The notes beneath the pieces were generated by a model that worked only from the letters and a program-made list of their open reading frames with translations, did not search any database and was not told where the DNA came from. The position numbers and the translations under genes were made by a program. A DNA stretch of 64,000 nucleotides from Tetrapyrgos nigripes (lineage: Eukaryota; Basidiomycota; Agaricomycetes; Agaricales; Campanellaceae). Of the stretch, positions 20,964 through 31,855 are shown in pieces. The stretch covers positions 496,001 through 560,000 of the forward strand of contig JAACJM010000029.1 in the NCBI GenBank assembly GCA_013368315.1. Reading direction: 5' to 3'. Positions within the stretch are counted from its first letter, which is position 1. Every line of letters starts with the position of its first letter.

Positions 20964-22600
20964 CAGTGGCCAAAAAAATTGTCCACATGTTTGGCACTTT
21001 TGGAAAGATTGCTGATTTAAGAGCTATTGAGCAGAAATCTCAAAACATGGCTGGTGGTAGCAAGAAAGCTTTTGATTAGAGCTACAATAATCTGTCTGTT
21101 TTGTCTTATTTGGCCACATATCTGTGGAGTTATGATTGATTTAAAATTGTATGTCATTTGGACAATTTTTTGAGTTGCCACTTCAAAATCATTATTGCAA
21201 TAACCTGATGTGTTATACATGATGTCATGGGTGGAGCTGTACATTAATGTGATGTATACACCACAATGATGTCATAGCTGCCAGCTGGAGCATACATAGC
21301 AACATACAGATGCTCTACAGCTTCTATGAAAATCATGGGGTCCCTCATATCAGCCCAGAAAGACAATCTCTACTCTCTCCTCCAAACTGCCCCTCCCTCT
21401 ATCAAAATTTCAGCTCAGACTGAAGTATGAAAGCAGAGTGTTGCTTTTATAGGTAGAGAGACATGTTCTGATAAAGGAAACCATTGGATATAGCACTTTA
21501 GAAAGTTAATACCCAGCTGAAAAATGGCCACCTCTGGATCAACTCCCATATTATTAATGCTTTCCAGGATTTTGTTACTTAAGATGGTCATATAGTGTTT
21601 GCAATCTATCTTCCCCTTCATCTGGACCATTTTTACTGCTTACTGTTGCCCCATACCCTACCCCATCATGTCATTTTCTCTCTCAAATGTCATCATTTCT
21701 GTCACATCTTGCTGTACTATGAATTTATCTCTCTTTTCTCACACATGCTGGGGCATATTTGCCCCGAAATAATTGGTTTTGGTCTTATCTGAGAAAATAA
21801 CCCACTTCTAGCCTTCTACAGCCCGGTCTTTTTACATCTGTGCAAACTTCAAGTGAGCCTTGCTGCAAGTCACTGTAAGTTTGCACTTGTTCTGTGTTTT
21901 GGAGATCGCCACAAGACGTTTTCAGGAATGTTTTGGCTGTTATAGGTTGGGACAGGTTGTCCAAAAAGAGCCTTGATGTTTCAGGCCACTTGAGTAGCAA
22001 TCTGGCTTTACCAGAATGGATTTTTTTCCAATCTAACCTCTTCACAAGTAGTAGAGAGCCTCCTAGGACACCCTGCTGTATTGTTCTCATTGTCTGTATT
22101 TGTCTTTTAAGCCACAAAAGCAACTCTTGGCTTCCATACTCCAGTCTGAGCTGCAATTTTTGCAGATGGAGAGGCAGTTAAGAGGAGAGAGTAGAGATTG
22201 TCTTTCTGGGCTGATATGAGGGACCCCATGATTTTCATAGAGGCTGTAGAGCATCTGTATGTTGCTATGTATGCTCCAGCTGTCAGCTATGACATCATTG
22301 TAGTGTATACATTTCATTACTGTACAGCTCCACCCATGACATCATGTATAACACATCAGGTTATTGCAATAATGATTTTGAAGTGGCAACTCAAAAAATT
22401 GTCCAAATGACATACAATTTTAAATCAATCATAACTCCACAGATATTTGGCCAAATAAGACAAAACAGACAGATTATTGTAGCTCTAATCAAAGGCTTTC
22501 TTGCTACCACAAGCCATGTTTTGAGATTTCTGCTCAATAGCTCTTAAATCAGCAATCTTCCCAAAAGTGCCAAACATGTGGACAATTTTTTTGGCCACTG
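20964..22600 (-). mobile_element. Tc1/mariner-like DNA transposon with long terminal inverted repeats
   Basis: The element opens CAGTGGCCAAAAAAATTGTC and closes with the reverse complement, directly flanked by TA on both sides (20962-20963 and 22601-22602). CAGTG ends and a TA duplication are the hallmark of Tc1/mariner. The inverted repeats are unusually long, about 420-440 bp per arm (roughly 20964-21400 and 22170-22600), nearly identical apart from scattered substitutions. The core of about 750 bp holds a broken minus-strand transposase. Confidence 0.88.
21415..22156 (-). pseudogene. Tc1-type transposase remnant
   Basis: Minus-strand fragments in Tc1 order. A helix-turn-helix-like N-terminal piece comes first (22156-21785, with KARLLLKWPETSRLFLDN). 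Then, after a frameshift, VIFSDKTKTNYFG, the segment around the first catalytic Asp (near 21795). Then MKGKIDCKHYMTILSNKIL and PEVAIFQLG (21630-21415), the segment leading to the second Asp. The QDND block and the final Glu are not recognisable. Stops and frameshifts make it inactive; it needed a transposase in trans. Confidence 0.65.
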
Positions 22601-22602
22601 TA

Positions 22603-22862
22603 GATCTATGAGTAGCTTTAAATAAAGAATGAACAAAAGAGAAAGGAAAAGGTCCAAGATATCTACATCTACTGTACCCAGTGGGATCAGAAGGATGAGT
22701 TGGCCTGCGAGTACCTCTCTTATCATCCCAAGTATCCTGGCTGTCGTCTGCAAGTTGCACAGGATACTGGCAATGACGGTTTGGCAGAGGTGGACCAAGA
22801 CCATATCTCCTGAATAAAGCCCTAGTTGTAGTACTGGGAAAAGAAAGAGAACTGTTAGTTGG
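22603..22862. other. Coding-like fragment, strand unresolved
   Basis: Both strands are open and protein-like. The plus strand gives CTQWDQKDELACEYLSYHPK and ends at a TGA near 22815. The minus strand gives LFRRYGLGPPLPNRHCQYP. The minus reading would place it as a downstream exon of cargo gene B, cut off by the solo LTR. I cannot decide between them. Confidence 0.25.
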
Positions 22863-23710
22863 TAATAGGTGTCTTTTGTGTAAGTGTAGAACAAACACAA
22901 ACTTAAAGACTTTTATACAAATAGTAAAGTGCAAGTGTTCCGAGTAGTCAGAATACTCAACAGTTCACTTGTACTACAAGGACTTTTGGGGGTTTTGGTA
23001 GAGGTTTTGCTGATCTTACTGCTGCATTCGGAAATATCTTTACCCTTTTGGGGCTTTCTTATTATGACTCATTCCTTAGATCACATACTGGCGGTAACAA
23101 ACTATGGGCTTTATCCCTTCACCGCTAGTCTATCCCTTTAGTACCATATGAAAGCTGAGCTTCCTAGGAACTCATACATATATACTTTGTCCTACTTTTC
23201 TATCCTTACTGCCTTTCAAAAGACTATTCCTTCTGTTTTGCTTACAAGTGAGGTATTGCAGACATAGTTGGTTACTAGGGCTTTCCTCTGATTTCTCTGA
23301 TTATGGCACCATTTCTAAACCAGTGATCGTTTAGTGCTAGAGTCTGGGTCATATAGCCTATGTGTTTCTCGCCCGTGAATAGGGGTTTCACTTTCCCTTG
23401 AATCACACTGGCGGTACTAAGCATGTTATAGTAGGAATGGTTACAAAGTCCTTATAGAACTTTGTATAGTATATGGGGTGGATCTGCTACTATAACTGAA
23501 GCACCATACACATCAACCATAGTACTTAGAATAAGCATATCCTATTCATAAGTACTTAGTTTTATTGTACTGGCACATACACTTATTCCACTAGCGCTTT
23601 AACTAGCAGTTTGGGACTCACTCTAGTCCTTTATATACCAATTGAAGTGGTGAATCAGCTTTCTAACTGCCAATTAGTGTTTCTATACATGAATTTTGTA
23701 AGGTGTATCA
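22863..23710 (-). repeat. Solo LTR of the outer-element family, inverted and internally deleted
   Basis: The reverse complement begins TGATACACC and ends ACACCTATTA. It matches both ends of the 1.5-kb LTR but lacks an internal block, leaving 848 bp. No polypurine tract or PBS flanks it, so it is a solo LTR. Flanks are TTGG (22859-22862) and TCGG (23711-23714), consistent with a 4-bp duplication carrying one transition. Its middle carries the empty form of the Gypsy-3 target (GAGTGAGTCCCAAACTG on the minus strand). Confidence 0.8.
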
Positions 23711-26450
23711 TCGGCAGTTTGTTGAAGGTTGAAGAGGTTGAATGAATGTGCTGAGGGAAAAGTGAAGGCCATCTCCTGACCAAGACATAGGATTCATAAG
23801 GGACCCACAAGTAGCTAAAATCTTCAGGAGGAGAGTTGACATGAATCATTATGGGATGAAGGCATTGACGCTCCATCTCCCTATGATAGACCTCCTCTGG
23901 CAATAAACGAGAACATGGAGCAGTTTCAACTGCCTCTGAGGAAGCTGAAGCAGGACCTGCAACTGGCAGCTCATTAGCTTCAACTCTGGCAGTAGGCACA
24001 GAGTCATCTCCATTGAGACGGGTGTCCCAATTTGCCATGGCCTCCACCTCAGGAGCCTCCAAACCATAGAATGCATCCATATCCATGTCCCCTGGTGCCA
24101 CTCAGTCAGGATCTTCATTGTCCTCAATGGCTTCCAAGTCCAGAAAAGACTCTGGATGGTTGTACTTGAAATCCAGTGGTAACAGACTGAGGGTGATGTT
24201 CTGGCAACCAGTTCATCAGGACGAGCATGAGGAATATGAAGATGACGTGGAGAAGATGGATCCTGACAACAATACTGGTGACTAACAGGTGGAGAAGCTG
24301 GGATCTTGAAGGTCCTGGATGTGGTGAAGCTTTGGGTTCTGGAGTTGGCGATTGGCACCTAGGAAGCCTATGAAGACAACAACAACAGATTGGGAGAGTC
24401 ATTGGCAGTGAAGAACTGTGTCTCTCAATTGGCTCTAAGTCCTCGTCAGGAGCACTAGTGGCATGGCAAATGAAGGAGTTGAAGTCTAGATTATGTCCCA
24501 AGAGTGGCTGAAAAATGAAAGAAACAGGCGGTTAGAAAACTGCCAGTAGAGAAAAAGTAGAAGTAAGAAAAACTTACTCGAGGAGTGGGGTCTCTGCCTC
24601 TAGGAGCCACACTGGTGGGAGGAGACAGCAGAACTGGTGTTGAAGACCCAGAGCTAGACTCATCTGAAGAGTTAGACTCCTCACACTGGGTGCAAACACT
24701 TGTAATTCCTTGAATATACAGAGGAATTACACAAGACTTACACTGGTACACTCAATATGTAAGTCCACTTGACTTACTGAAGTATTACCAAGGACCACTG
24801 TGAGACTTCATGCCTTACAATGGTTTTATATAACTGTTTTATTTTTCTTGGTCTCTGGTAATACTTCAGTAAGTCAAGTGGACTTACATATTGAGTGTAC
24901 CAGTGTAAGTCTTATGTAATTCCTCTGTATATCCAAGGAATTACAAGTGTTTGCACCCAGTGTCAGGGTGCTCCTCCAACCAATCCAAGATGTGTTGAGA
25001 AACCTATGAAAAGTAGCAAGATCCTCACAAGTAAGTATTTGAAGAGAACAAAGAGAGAAGAACAAAAATGAGACTTACAGTATCACCAGCAGCCAGAACA
25101 ATCTCCATGTTGCACAAGACTTCAGCCCTGGTGGGAGAAGCATGAAGTCACTGTTCCCTACTGGACTAGCAGAACATGAAGACATGACCTGTACAAAAGA
25201 AGAATAAGTAAAAAGGACAAAGAAGAGATGATAAAAAGGAAGACTTGCAAGGAGACCATCCAAGGGAGCGGGAGTCCCGCCCCTCACAGGCGATGTCATA
25301 GGGGTGTGAGACCCTCTGGAAGGAGAAAGATCACCCACCCAGGCCAGTTGATCATTGTCACTAGTAATGATAAGATGATCCAACACTTGTACTGGTTGTA
25401 CAGGAGGAAACATCTCTTGTCTTGCCTGGATAACTTCAGGTGAAGCCAGTTCTGGACATACCGGTGACACAGGCAGTGTAGTCAGACTGGTGAAATGAAC
25501 TCATTTCAGTGAACAATCTGGAGTCGAAGGGGATAACTCCTATAAATCCCAAAGGCAAAATTAGCGGTCAATGAGATAAGAAACAAGAAGGCAGAACTAA
25601 ACTTACTGAGACAGTCTTGGTTTTGCATGAAGGACATTTAGTGAGCACCACTTCAACTTTCTTGACAACCTTCTTACAAGGCTAGTGGATGGTAAGTTCA
25701 AGAATTAGTGAGATGGACTCACTGGTACTGAAGTGTCAGCCACTGATGGCACTACAGTAGGTGCACTAACACTGGTGGCTATGGGAATAACTGGTGGTTG
25801 AGCACTTGAAGTACTTGGACTGGCAGGTGTACTAGTGGGAGCCTCCTCACTATTGTACATTGGGGCATCAACCTCAATAAAAGTGACAAAAATCAGTAAA
25901 AATTTTAAAAGACTTACAAGGTTTGCTGGAATAGGCAGGACATCATCATGATTCCACAGGTTACCAAGATCAGTGATAGCCTTCCAGCCAGAAATTGTAA
26001 GCCATGAAAGGTCGTGAACTGTATTGGTGGCTCTGGTTTTGGTGGTACGACAGGTGGGAAAGACAGTGATAAGCAAATCTAGTGCCATGTCTTGGACACA
26101 GTGCACCCAATCTGGAAAAGCTGACCCATTGTGCAGGATAGAGTAGTCGAGGTCATGCTGAGCATTAGAAGATGAACAATGCTGCCAGACTGAGGGGGAT
26201 GCACAATAAAAGATAGCTGCTTGTTGGCAGCAGCAGCGATTTCACCCTTGGGGTCACCCTTCTTGAGTATCCTAAGGATATGAAGGGCATGCTTGTGCAG
26301 AGCACGCAGAACTTTGAGTCATGCATGGAATTCCTGACTGAGGGGATTGAGCATGCAACCACCATGAGAAGTGTTGGTCAACGACTTCTGGCAGGGCGCA
26401 CAGGCCTTCTTCTTCGACAAGGACTTGTTGTTGTTGGACTTGGAGGGCAT
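23711..26450 (-). pseudogene. Cargo gene B: antisense, multi-exon gene inside the outer retrotransposon
   Basis: Unrecognised family. It starts at ATG 26450, giving a basic head with KKKACAPCQKS, then HALHILRILKKGDPKGEI after an in-frame TGA (probable TGG). A frameshift lies near 26200, followed by DWVHCVQDMALDLLITVFPT. Introns of about 40-70 bp with GT/AG borders are visible near 25915-25870 (GTAAGT...TTGAG), 25725-25685, 25610-25550 and 24575-24490. Later exons carry the Cys pair CPSCKTK, a Pro/Ser-rich stretch, a Ser-rich acidic segment (SNSSDESSSGSSTP) and an acidic tail (MDMDAFYGLEAPEVEAMANW). The MITE at 24684-24962 lies in an exon, and the solo LTR truncates the 3' end. Composition suggests a nuclear or RNA-binding protein, but that is only a guess. 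Confidence 0.5.
24684..24962. mobile_element. CACTA-type MITE (279 bp foldback)
   Basis: Begins CACTGGGTGCAAACACTTGT and ends with its reverse complement, flanked by TCA on both sides (24681-24683 and 24963-24965). The arms are near-perfect inverted repeats of about 115-120 bp around a ~40-bp loop. A CACT(A/G) terminus with a 3-bp duplication is typical of the CACTA/EnSpm superfamily. The ends are the same as those of the 6.9-kb element at 41658-48538, which implies mobilisation by the same transposase. It lies inside an exon of cargo gene B. Confidence 0.9.
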
Positions 26451-27008
26451 TGGTGACAGTGAGCTAGGTATAGGGCACAACGAACAAAGTGGGGGGGAAA
26501 ATGACAGGAAATAAGGACTTAGACATCCTTGGCAGTCATCTTTATGTCGTTCTCTCCATTCCAAGAAGTCTTGCAAGACAGAGTGGCTCACCCCAGATCT
26601 AACTGGCACTGACCCTGAAGACCATGTTAGGATGGCATGCAACTGGCGCTTAAAGTTATATGGGCACTAGAAGTGCAAACATGGGAAGAAGATGGACTAG
26701 TTTGGCTGTTTATGACATAGACTCTGTTGAGAATAGCAGTGACTCAAACGGGTTCTCCTGGAGAGCACTTTTTTTCCAGAATATTGAGCGTAGAAGAATG
26801 GATATGCCTTAAAAAGGGTTGATGAAAGAAGTCAGTGGAAATCAGACATCGTGCCAGACTCTGGCACTCCCAGATTTGAAAGCTACAATGACATAAGAAT
26901 TGTCAGAGTTATCCAGACTGTGGGAACCTGCCTAAATAAGAAGTATCAAAGAGATACACATTTGGCAGGATTAACAATAAAAGCCATTGACTGAGGACAG
27001 TCAAGATC
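26451..27008. other. Leader of cargo gene B and 3' untranslated end of the outer element
   Basis: Contains a weak minus-strand TATA-like CCATATAAC near 26660, some 210 bp before the gene B ATG. No other gene is recognised. It is followed by the polypurine tract. Confidence 0.3.
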
Positions 27009-27024
27009 TTTAGTTGGGGGGAGA
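27009..27024 (+). promoter_or_regulatory. Polypurine tract of the outer element
   Basis: TTTAGTTGGGGGGAGA ends directly at the TG of the 3' LTR (27025). The position and the G6 run fit a plus-strand primer. An identical 15-nt copy lies at 20546. Confidence 0.75.
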
Positions 27025-27122
27025 TGATACGCCATACAAAATTTGCATATAGAAACATTAATTGGCAGTTAGAAAGCTGGTTCACCACTTCAATTGGTAT
27101 ATAAAGGACTAGAGTGAGTCCC
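27025..27122 (+). repeat. 3' LTR of the outer element, segment 1 of 4
   Basis: TGATACGCC to GAGTGAGTCCC matches the start of the 5' LTR at 7391-7485. It is cut by Gypsy-3 with the 5-bp duplication GTCCC (27118-27122). Confidence 0.9.
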
Positions 27123-27792
27123 TGTAAGGGCGACCCCTGACAGCACTAGGACGTAACCTCGTGAAGCGAGATAAGGACTTGAGAGCCAAGTATAGTGGTT
27201 CGAGAGGTCAGATAAAGAGCTCTAGAAGCACGACTAAGGCTTGAGAGGCAAGGAAAGAGCTCGCAAAGTGTCACAGAGGCTGCAGGAGGAGATCCAAAGA
27301 ATGTATTCAGCCTCTAGAAGCAAAACACAACTACCTAATGCACCTGCAGGAGGAGATCCAAAGAGAAAAGCTCAAAGGACATCTCTCTGCATGGTGCGAC
27401 GTATCTACAACATGTGGCTTGGGAATAGGTTACATAAACTATACATGCGAAGCCTCGTGAAGCCAAACAAAGGTCACGCGAACACAAAGGAAGGTCATGC
27501 GAACGCGTGAACACAAGTCTAGACATAGGAATGTATCGGAATGCCTCGCGAAGTCATATAAAGGGGAACAGTGGCTTCGAGAGGGTACGAGAGTGTGACT
27601 AGAGTGTTCGTGAGGCAGGTGGAGCTTTGCAAAGGCATGTAGACACATGTAGGAGGGAAATCAGGCATCGTGAACACATACCACTGTAGTTAAGTGTTCT
27701 AGAGGTGAATATAATGAACAAGGAAGGCATGAAGTAAAGGAAAAAGATAAGAAATAAAAGGAAAGACATAAATAAAGAAACGTCCCCTTACA
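27123..27792 (-). repeat. Gypsy-3 left (3') LTR
   Basis: 670 bp, TGTAAGGGC...CCCTTACA. Contains the 21-bp direct repeat CTGCAGGAGGAGATCCAAAGA (written less its last base: CTGCAGGAGGAGATCCAAAG) at about 27281 and 27343. The sequence complementary to the element's leader lies at 27364-27373. It differs from the right copy at about 28 positions by eye, nearly all transitions. Confidence 0.95.
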
Positions 27793-27852
27793 TCACCCCC
27801 CTCTAGAGTGTGGCAACCTCAACGCAGAACGCCAATTGAGAGCCAGGTCAGC

Positions 27853-30093
27853 TCAAGAGGCATCCACAATACAGATAAGCTTTGGAGCAGTAGGATTATC
27901 CCTGTGGAAATCTGCGATGGCCTTGGGCACATGCATCAAGTTTTCCACTGGTTCCCATGAATCTTCCGCTGGCGTGAATCCCTTCCATCGGACCTTGTAC
28001 TGCAGCTTCTTCCAACGTTTATGCCAGATATGACTATCCAAGATCTTCTCCACTGTGTACTCGAGTTCCTCGTCTATCACCTCTAGTTCTGGTGGAGGAT
28101 CTGGTACACGAGTGGGGATTGGGTCTGGGACATATCGATCTAGTTTGACAACAGGGAAGATGGGATGGACGTGTTTCATGGAAGGTGGTAGCTTGAGTTT
28201 GTATGCACCTCTGCCTACCTCCTTCACCACAGAGTAAGGTCCCAGCCATTGATGACTGAGCTTCTGCGAAGGTCGAGTGGTGGAAATGTCAGAACTATCC
28301 AACCAGACTTTATCACCTGGTACAAATGTTGGTGCAGGCGTCCAACAACAATTGTAGTACTGCGCGAACTCAGATTTTGCCTTCGCGAGGGCAGCTTGGG
28401 CCTCTGTCCATCCACCCTTCACCTTCTCGACAAACTCGGTGACCGATTCCAGCTGTGAGGCTTGAGAATGTGGCTCAAAGCCCATGCGAGGGTTCCTTCT
28501 GGTGTCAATCATGAAAGGGGTCTGCTGAGTGGATGTGTGAACCTTGTTGTTGTACACGAACTCTGCAGTCGAGAGAAGCTCATCCCAATCGTCCTGCCTC
28601 TCGTTGACAAAGAGGCGAATGTACTCATCTAGCTCTTGGTTCACACGTTCTGTCTGACCATCTGTCTGAGGATGGTAGGCTGTCGACAATTCCTGCTTGA
28701 CCCCGGCCAATCTGCACAGTTTCTTCATGAAGTCTGCCACGAACTGCGAACCCCTATCAGAACAAGCAGTACGTGGCATCCCATGGTGCTTCCATACGTC
28801 TCTGAAGTAGATGCGAGCAGCACCCTCTGCCGTGATTGTAGTATGCGTCTGGGAGAAGTGACCTCGTTTGCCTAGCATATCAACAGCTACCATGATCGTG
28901 TTGTACCCATGGGCAGGAGGAAGCTCTGTGATGAAGTCAACAGAGATGGATTGCCAAGGTTCCATAGGCATCTGTGAAGAAACTAGCTCCCCTAGAGGTG
29001 CACGGCGGCGAGGCTTGGTTCTCAGGCAAAGGTCACAGGTACTAGTGTACTGTCCAATGTACCTAGACATCTGCGGCCACCAGTAGTTTCGAGAGACTAG
29101 CTCTAGTGTCTTGAAACAACCTGGGTGACCTGCAACCTTGCTGTCATGATGCTGGGCTACGGTGCAATGCCGAAGGTCATGGGAAGGGGGAACATAGATC
29201 TTTCCTCGGAAGTACACCAGTCCATGGCGTTCGTCCCATTCAGCACTATGCAATGAGCGGGTATGAGACTTCCGCAGTTCTCGAACAGCACGTAAGACTG
29301 GTTCCTCTAGATCCTGCTCGCAAACAGCGAAATGGACATCCTTCAGGATCTCGACCTCTTCTCCCGTTATATCAATGGCCATAGAGACAGCGGCTATCGA
29401 GAAGACGTCTGGCTTCAGTAACACAATGTCCGAGTTATCGTCAGCACCTGTACCGTGGTCAGCCCTACGAGATAGTGCATCTGGTTTACCCATGGTGCGA
29501 CCTGGACGATGGTGTAACTGGAAGTCAAAGCAGGAGAGGAAGAGAGACCAGCGAGCTTGGCGTTGGTTGAGTTTCTTCGCAGTGCGAAAGTACTCCAGGT
29601 TCTTGTGGTCTGTCCAGATCTCTACCAGGAAACGGCCACCCTCTAGGAAGTGTCTCCACTCCTCTAGTGCTCGGATGATCACGAGCATCTCCTTGTCATG
29701 GATCTTGTAGTTTTGTTCAACAGGACTGAGACTCTTGGAGTAGAATGCAACCGGATGCCACTTATTGTCCTCGAGAGACTGCTGTGAGAGTTCTGCACCC
29801 GTCGCATAGTCAGAGCTATCTGTCTCGAGATGATAGGGCAACGAGTCGTCCAGCATAACTAGAACAGGAGAGGAGGTGATAGAGGTCCGTAGGGTATCGA
29901 AGGCAGTCTGAGCATCCTCTGACCATGCGAACTTGATATCCTTGCAGGTGAGGTCAAACAAGGGATGCGCATGATGGGAGAAGTCTTGGATGAACTGACA
30001 GTAGAAGTTAACAAAGCCCAGGAAGGAGGAAACGTCCTTTTTGCTCTCTGGTACTGGCCACTCTGCTACACCAGATACCTTGATGGGGTCCAT
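27853..30093 (-). CDS. Gypsy-3 pol C-terminal part: RT thumb, RNase H, integrase, chromodomain
   Basis: A 746-codon uninterrupted frame. It begins in the RT thumb (VSSFLGFVNFYCQFIQDFSH). RNase H follows with HLETDSSDYATGAEL and WTDHKNLEYF, ending PDALSRR near residue 210. Integrase has an HHCC finger (HHDSKVAGHPG...CDLC, ~312-355). Its catalytic residues are in ISVDFITELPP, CSDRGSQFV and YHPQTDGQTERVNQ. A chromodomain closes the protein (~678-735, YTVEKILDSH...KVRWKGFTPAEDSWEP). Catalytic residues look intact, so integrase may still be encoded. Upstream, frameshifts separate this frame from the RT palm. The ATG at 30093 is not a natural start: the segment was part of a larger polyprotein. Confidence 0.9.
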   Translation of the reverse strand: MDPIKVSGVAEWPVPESKKDVSSFLGFVNFYCQFIQDFSHHAHPLFDLTCKDIKFAWSEDAQTAFDTLRTSITSSPVLVMLDDSLPYHLETDSSDYATGAELSQQSLEDNKWHPVAFYSKSLSPVEQNYKIHDKEMLVIIRALEEWRHFLEGGRFLVEIWTDHKNLEYFRTAKKLNQRQARWSLFLSCFDFQLHHRPGRTMGKPDALSRRADHGTGADDNSDIVLLKPDVFSIAAVSMAIDITGEEVEILKDVHFAVCEQDLEEPVLRAVRELRKSHTRSLHSAEWDERHGLVYFRGKIYVPPSHDLRHCTVAQHHDSKVAGHPGCFKTLELVSRNYWWPQMSRYIGQYTSTCDLCLRTKPRRRAPLGELVSSQMPMEPWQSISVDFITELPPAHGYNTIMVAVDMLGKRGHFSQTHTTITAEGAARIYFRDVWKHHGMPRTACSDRGSQFVADFMKKLCRLAGVKQELSTAYHPQTDGQTERVNQELDEYIRLFVNERQDDWDELLSTAEFVYNNKVHTSTQQTPFMIDTRRNPRMGFEPHSQASQLESVTEFVEKVKGGWTEAQAALAKAKSEFAQYYNCCWTPAPTFVPGDKVWLDSSDISTTRPSQKLSHQWLGPYSVVKEVGRGAYKLKLPPSMKHVHPIFPVVKLDRYVPDPIPTRVPDPPPELEVIDEELEYTVEKILDSHIWHKRWKKLQYKVRWKGFTPAEDSWEPVENLMHVPKAIADFHRDNPTAPKLICIVDAS

Positions 30094-30103
30094 CTCAACG
30101 TGA

Positions 30104-31080
30104 TTATGAGAGATGATGACACCAAGGTACTCGATGTAGGGTCCTCTTGAACTCGCACTTGTCTGCCCTAAGGTATAGCTTATGCTGCCGCAACCGCTCT
30201 AGAACCAAACGAGTTACGCGACAATGTTCCTCGATGGTCTTGGTGTAAATCAGGATGTTGTCTAGATACACCAACACTACACCCTCCATGATGAGATTGT
30301 GGAGAATGTCGTCATCATGGTCTGGAACGTAGCAGGACTATTGGTAAGACCAAAGAACATGACTAGCAGTTTGAAGAGACCTCGGTTGGTACAGAACGCT
30401 GCCTTCCACTCGTCTCCCTTGCAAATCCTGATGTTATTGAACCCCCAACGGACATCCAACTTAGTAAAGTACCGAGCCCCTCAAAGGTTATTAATGAGTT
30501 TGTTGATCAAGGGAAGAGGGTAATGGTTCTTGATCGTAACCTTGTTTAGGGCATGGTAGTCTTGGACGAGTCGGAGGCTTCCATCCTTCTTCTTAACGAA
30601 GAAGACTGGAGATGCCATAGGAGATTTAGAGGGACGGATACGACCAGTAGCGAGGTTCTCCCAGAGGAAGTCATCTAGAGCTGTCTGTTCATTTGGGGAC
30701 ATAGGATAGACCTTGCAGTTTGTTGGCTTCAGGTCAGGTAGCAACTCTATAGCATGGTCCCATGGCTTGCGAACAGGCAGAACATCAAACGACTCCTTTG
30801 AGAAAACGTCGAGATAGTCATAGAAATGATCAGGCAATCCATCTCTAGGGTCTCAAGAGGCCTTCGCATGAGCTTCCGCTAGACGTTGGGAGGTAGTACT
30901 GGATGCACGGACAAACTCTGACTCTGGAGGAAGCGAAACGACGAAGATGCGATCACCATCCTCGATAGGGTCATCAGGGAAGTCACTAGGGTCATCGCAG
31001 CCAAAGATGTCTGAAGGATCTGCACAGGAAATGTCTTCGCGAGGATCTAATTCGACTATGCGAGGGGTTAGGGCCTTCAT
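30104..31080 (-). pseudogene. Gypsy-3 reverse transcriptase, broken
   Basis: RT is spread over frames 30481-30837 (fingers, [20 protein letters not shown]), 30277-30459 (palm, [14 protein letters not shown]) and 30104-30289 ([15 protein letters not shown]). At least one stop near 30480 and frameshifts near 30290 and 30100 separate them. The catalytic YLDD reads YLDN, so the palm would be inactive even if the frames were joined. The protease-RT linker lies at 30853-31080. Confidence 0.85.
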
Positions 31081-31141
31081 GACATCGCTCTAGAGCTCGA
31101 CGTTGATGACGTTGCGTGGAGAGACGCTCTAGACGTTCCTT

Positions 31142-31672
31142 TCACTCTTCCTGGTGACACGTGGAGCACCTGTGGGGACATTGGTTGAGGGTGACTCGTC
31201 CTTTATCCCAATCGACTTCAGGATTATGGAGACGTAGCCATCCATGACCTAAGATGACGTCTTGACTGCCTAGTTGCGTGACTGCAAGCTGGATGCATTC
31301 AGAGTGGTTCTCGAAGTGCAGGACCATGTCTAGAATCTCCGTAATATGTCCGGACTCGTTAGGCGTACCATCAACATTAAAGACGGGAATGGGCCTTGTT
31401 AGTGAGCGAGTCGGAATGGAGTTTCTACAGACAAACTCAGCATTTGCGTAACCCATGTTGGTGGCTCCACTATCAATGAGTGTGTTACCCGAGACGAGAG
31501 CAGCATTAGTTGTGGATTCTAGCTCGACTGGAATGGTTAGGCAGCGACTGCTATTGGAGGATATGATGAGCTTGCGAGGTAGACGTTTTCCCCAGCGTTT
31601 GAGAGGACGACGCAAATGAGAAGTTGAAGGAGGTGAGGTTCTAGAAGGAGGAGACACAAACGACGGCAGCAA
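31142..31672 (-). pseudogene. Gypsy-3 aspartic protease
   Basis: A 176-codon frame with the retropepsin core TLIDSGATNMGYANAEFV (about residue 65-85), and further on the flap and C-terminal part ending in VILGHGWLRLHNPEVDW, characteristic of chromovirus proteases just before RT. The D-S-G catalytic triplet is intact. The frame is separated from gag and RT by stops. Confidence 0.8.
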
Positions 31673-31855
31673 TTACTTCACAATCAGACTCTGAGATGGA
31701 AACAATATCATTGTCATCATTTGAATCTATAGAAAGACATGCAAAGTAGTTATTGTGCGACCACGAGGGCGTATCGTTCACTCGTGGTTGCTGCCAAAAC
31801 CCTCTTGAGAAACAGCCTCTTCTGAAGACGCCTTAGCCTCAAGAGCTTGCATATC

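Noticed and set aside
21017..22547. Pair of similar short frames at 21017-21244 (minus) and 22344-22547 (plus)
   Set aside because: They are the same sequence in the two inverted repeats of the Tc1-like element, not genes.
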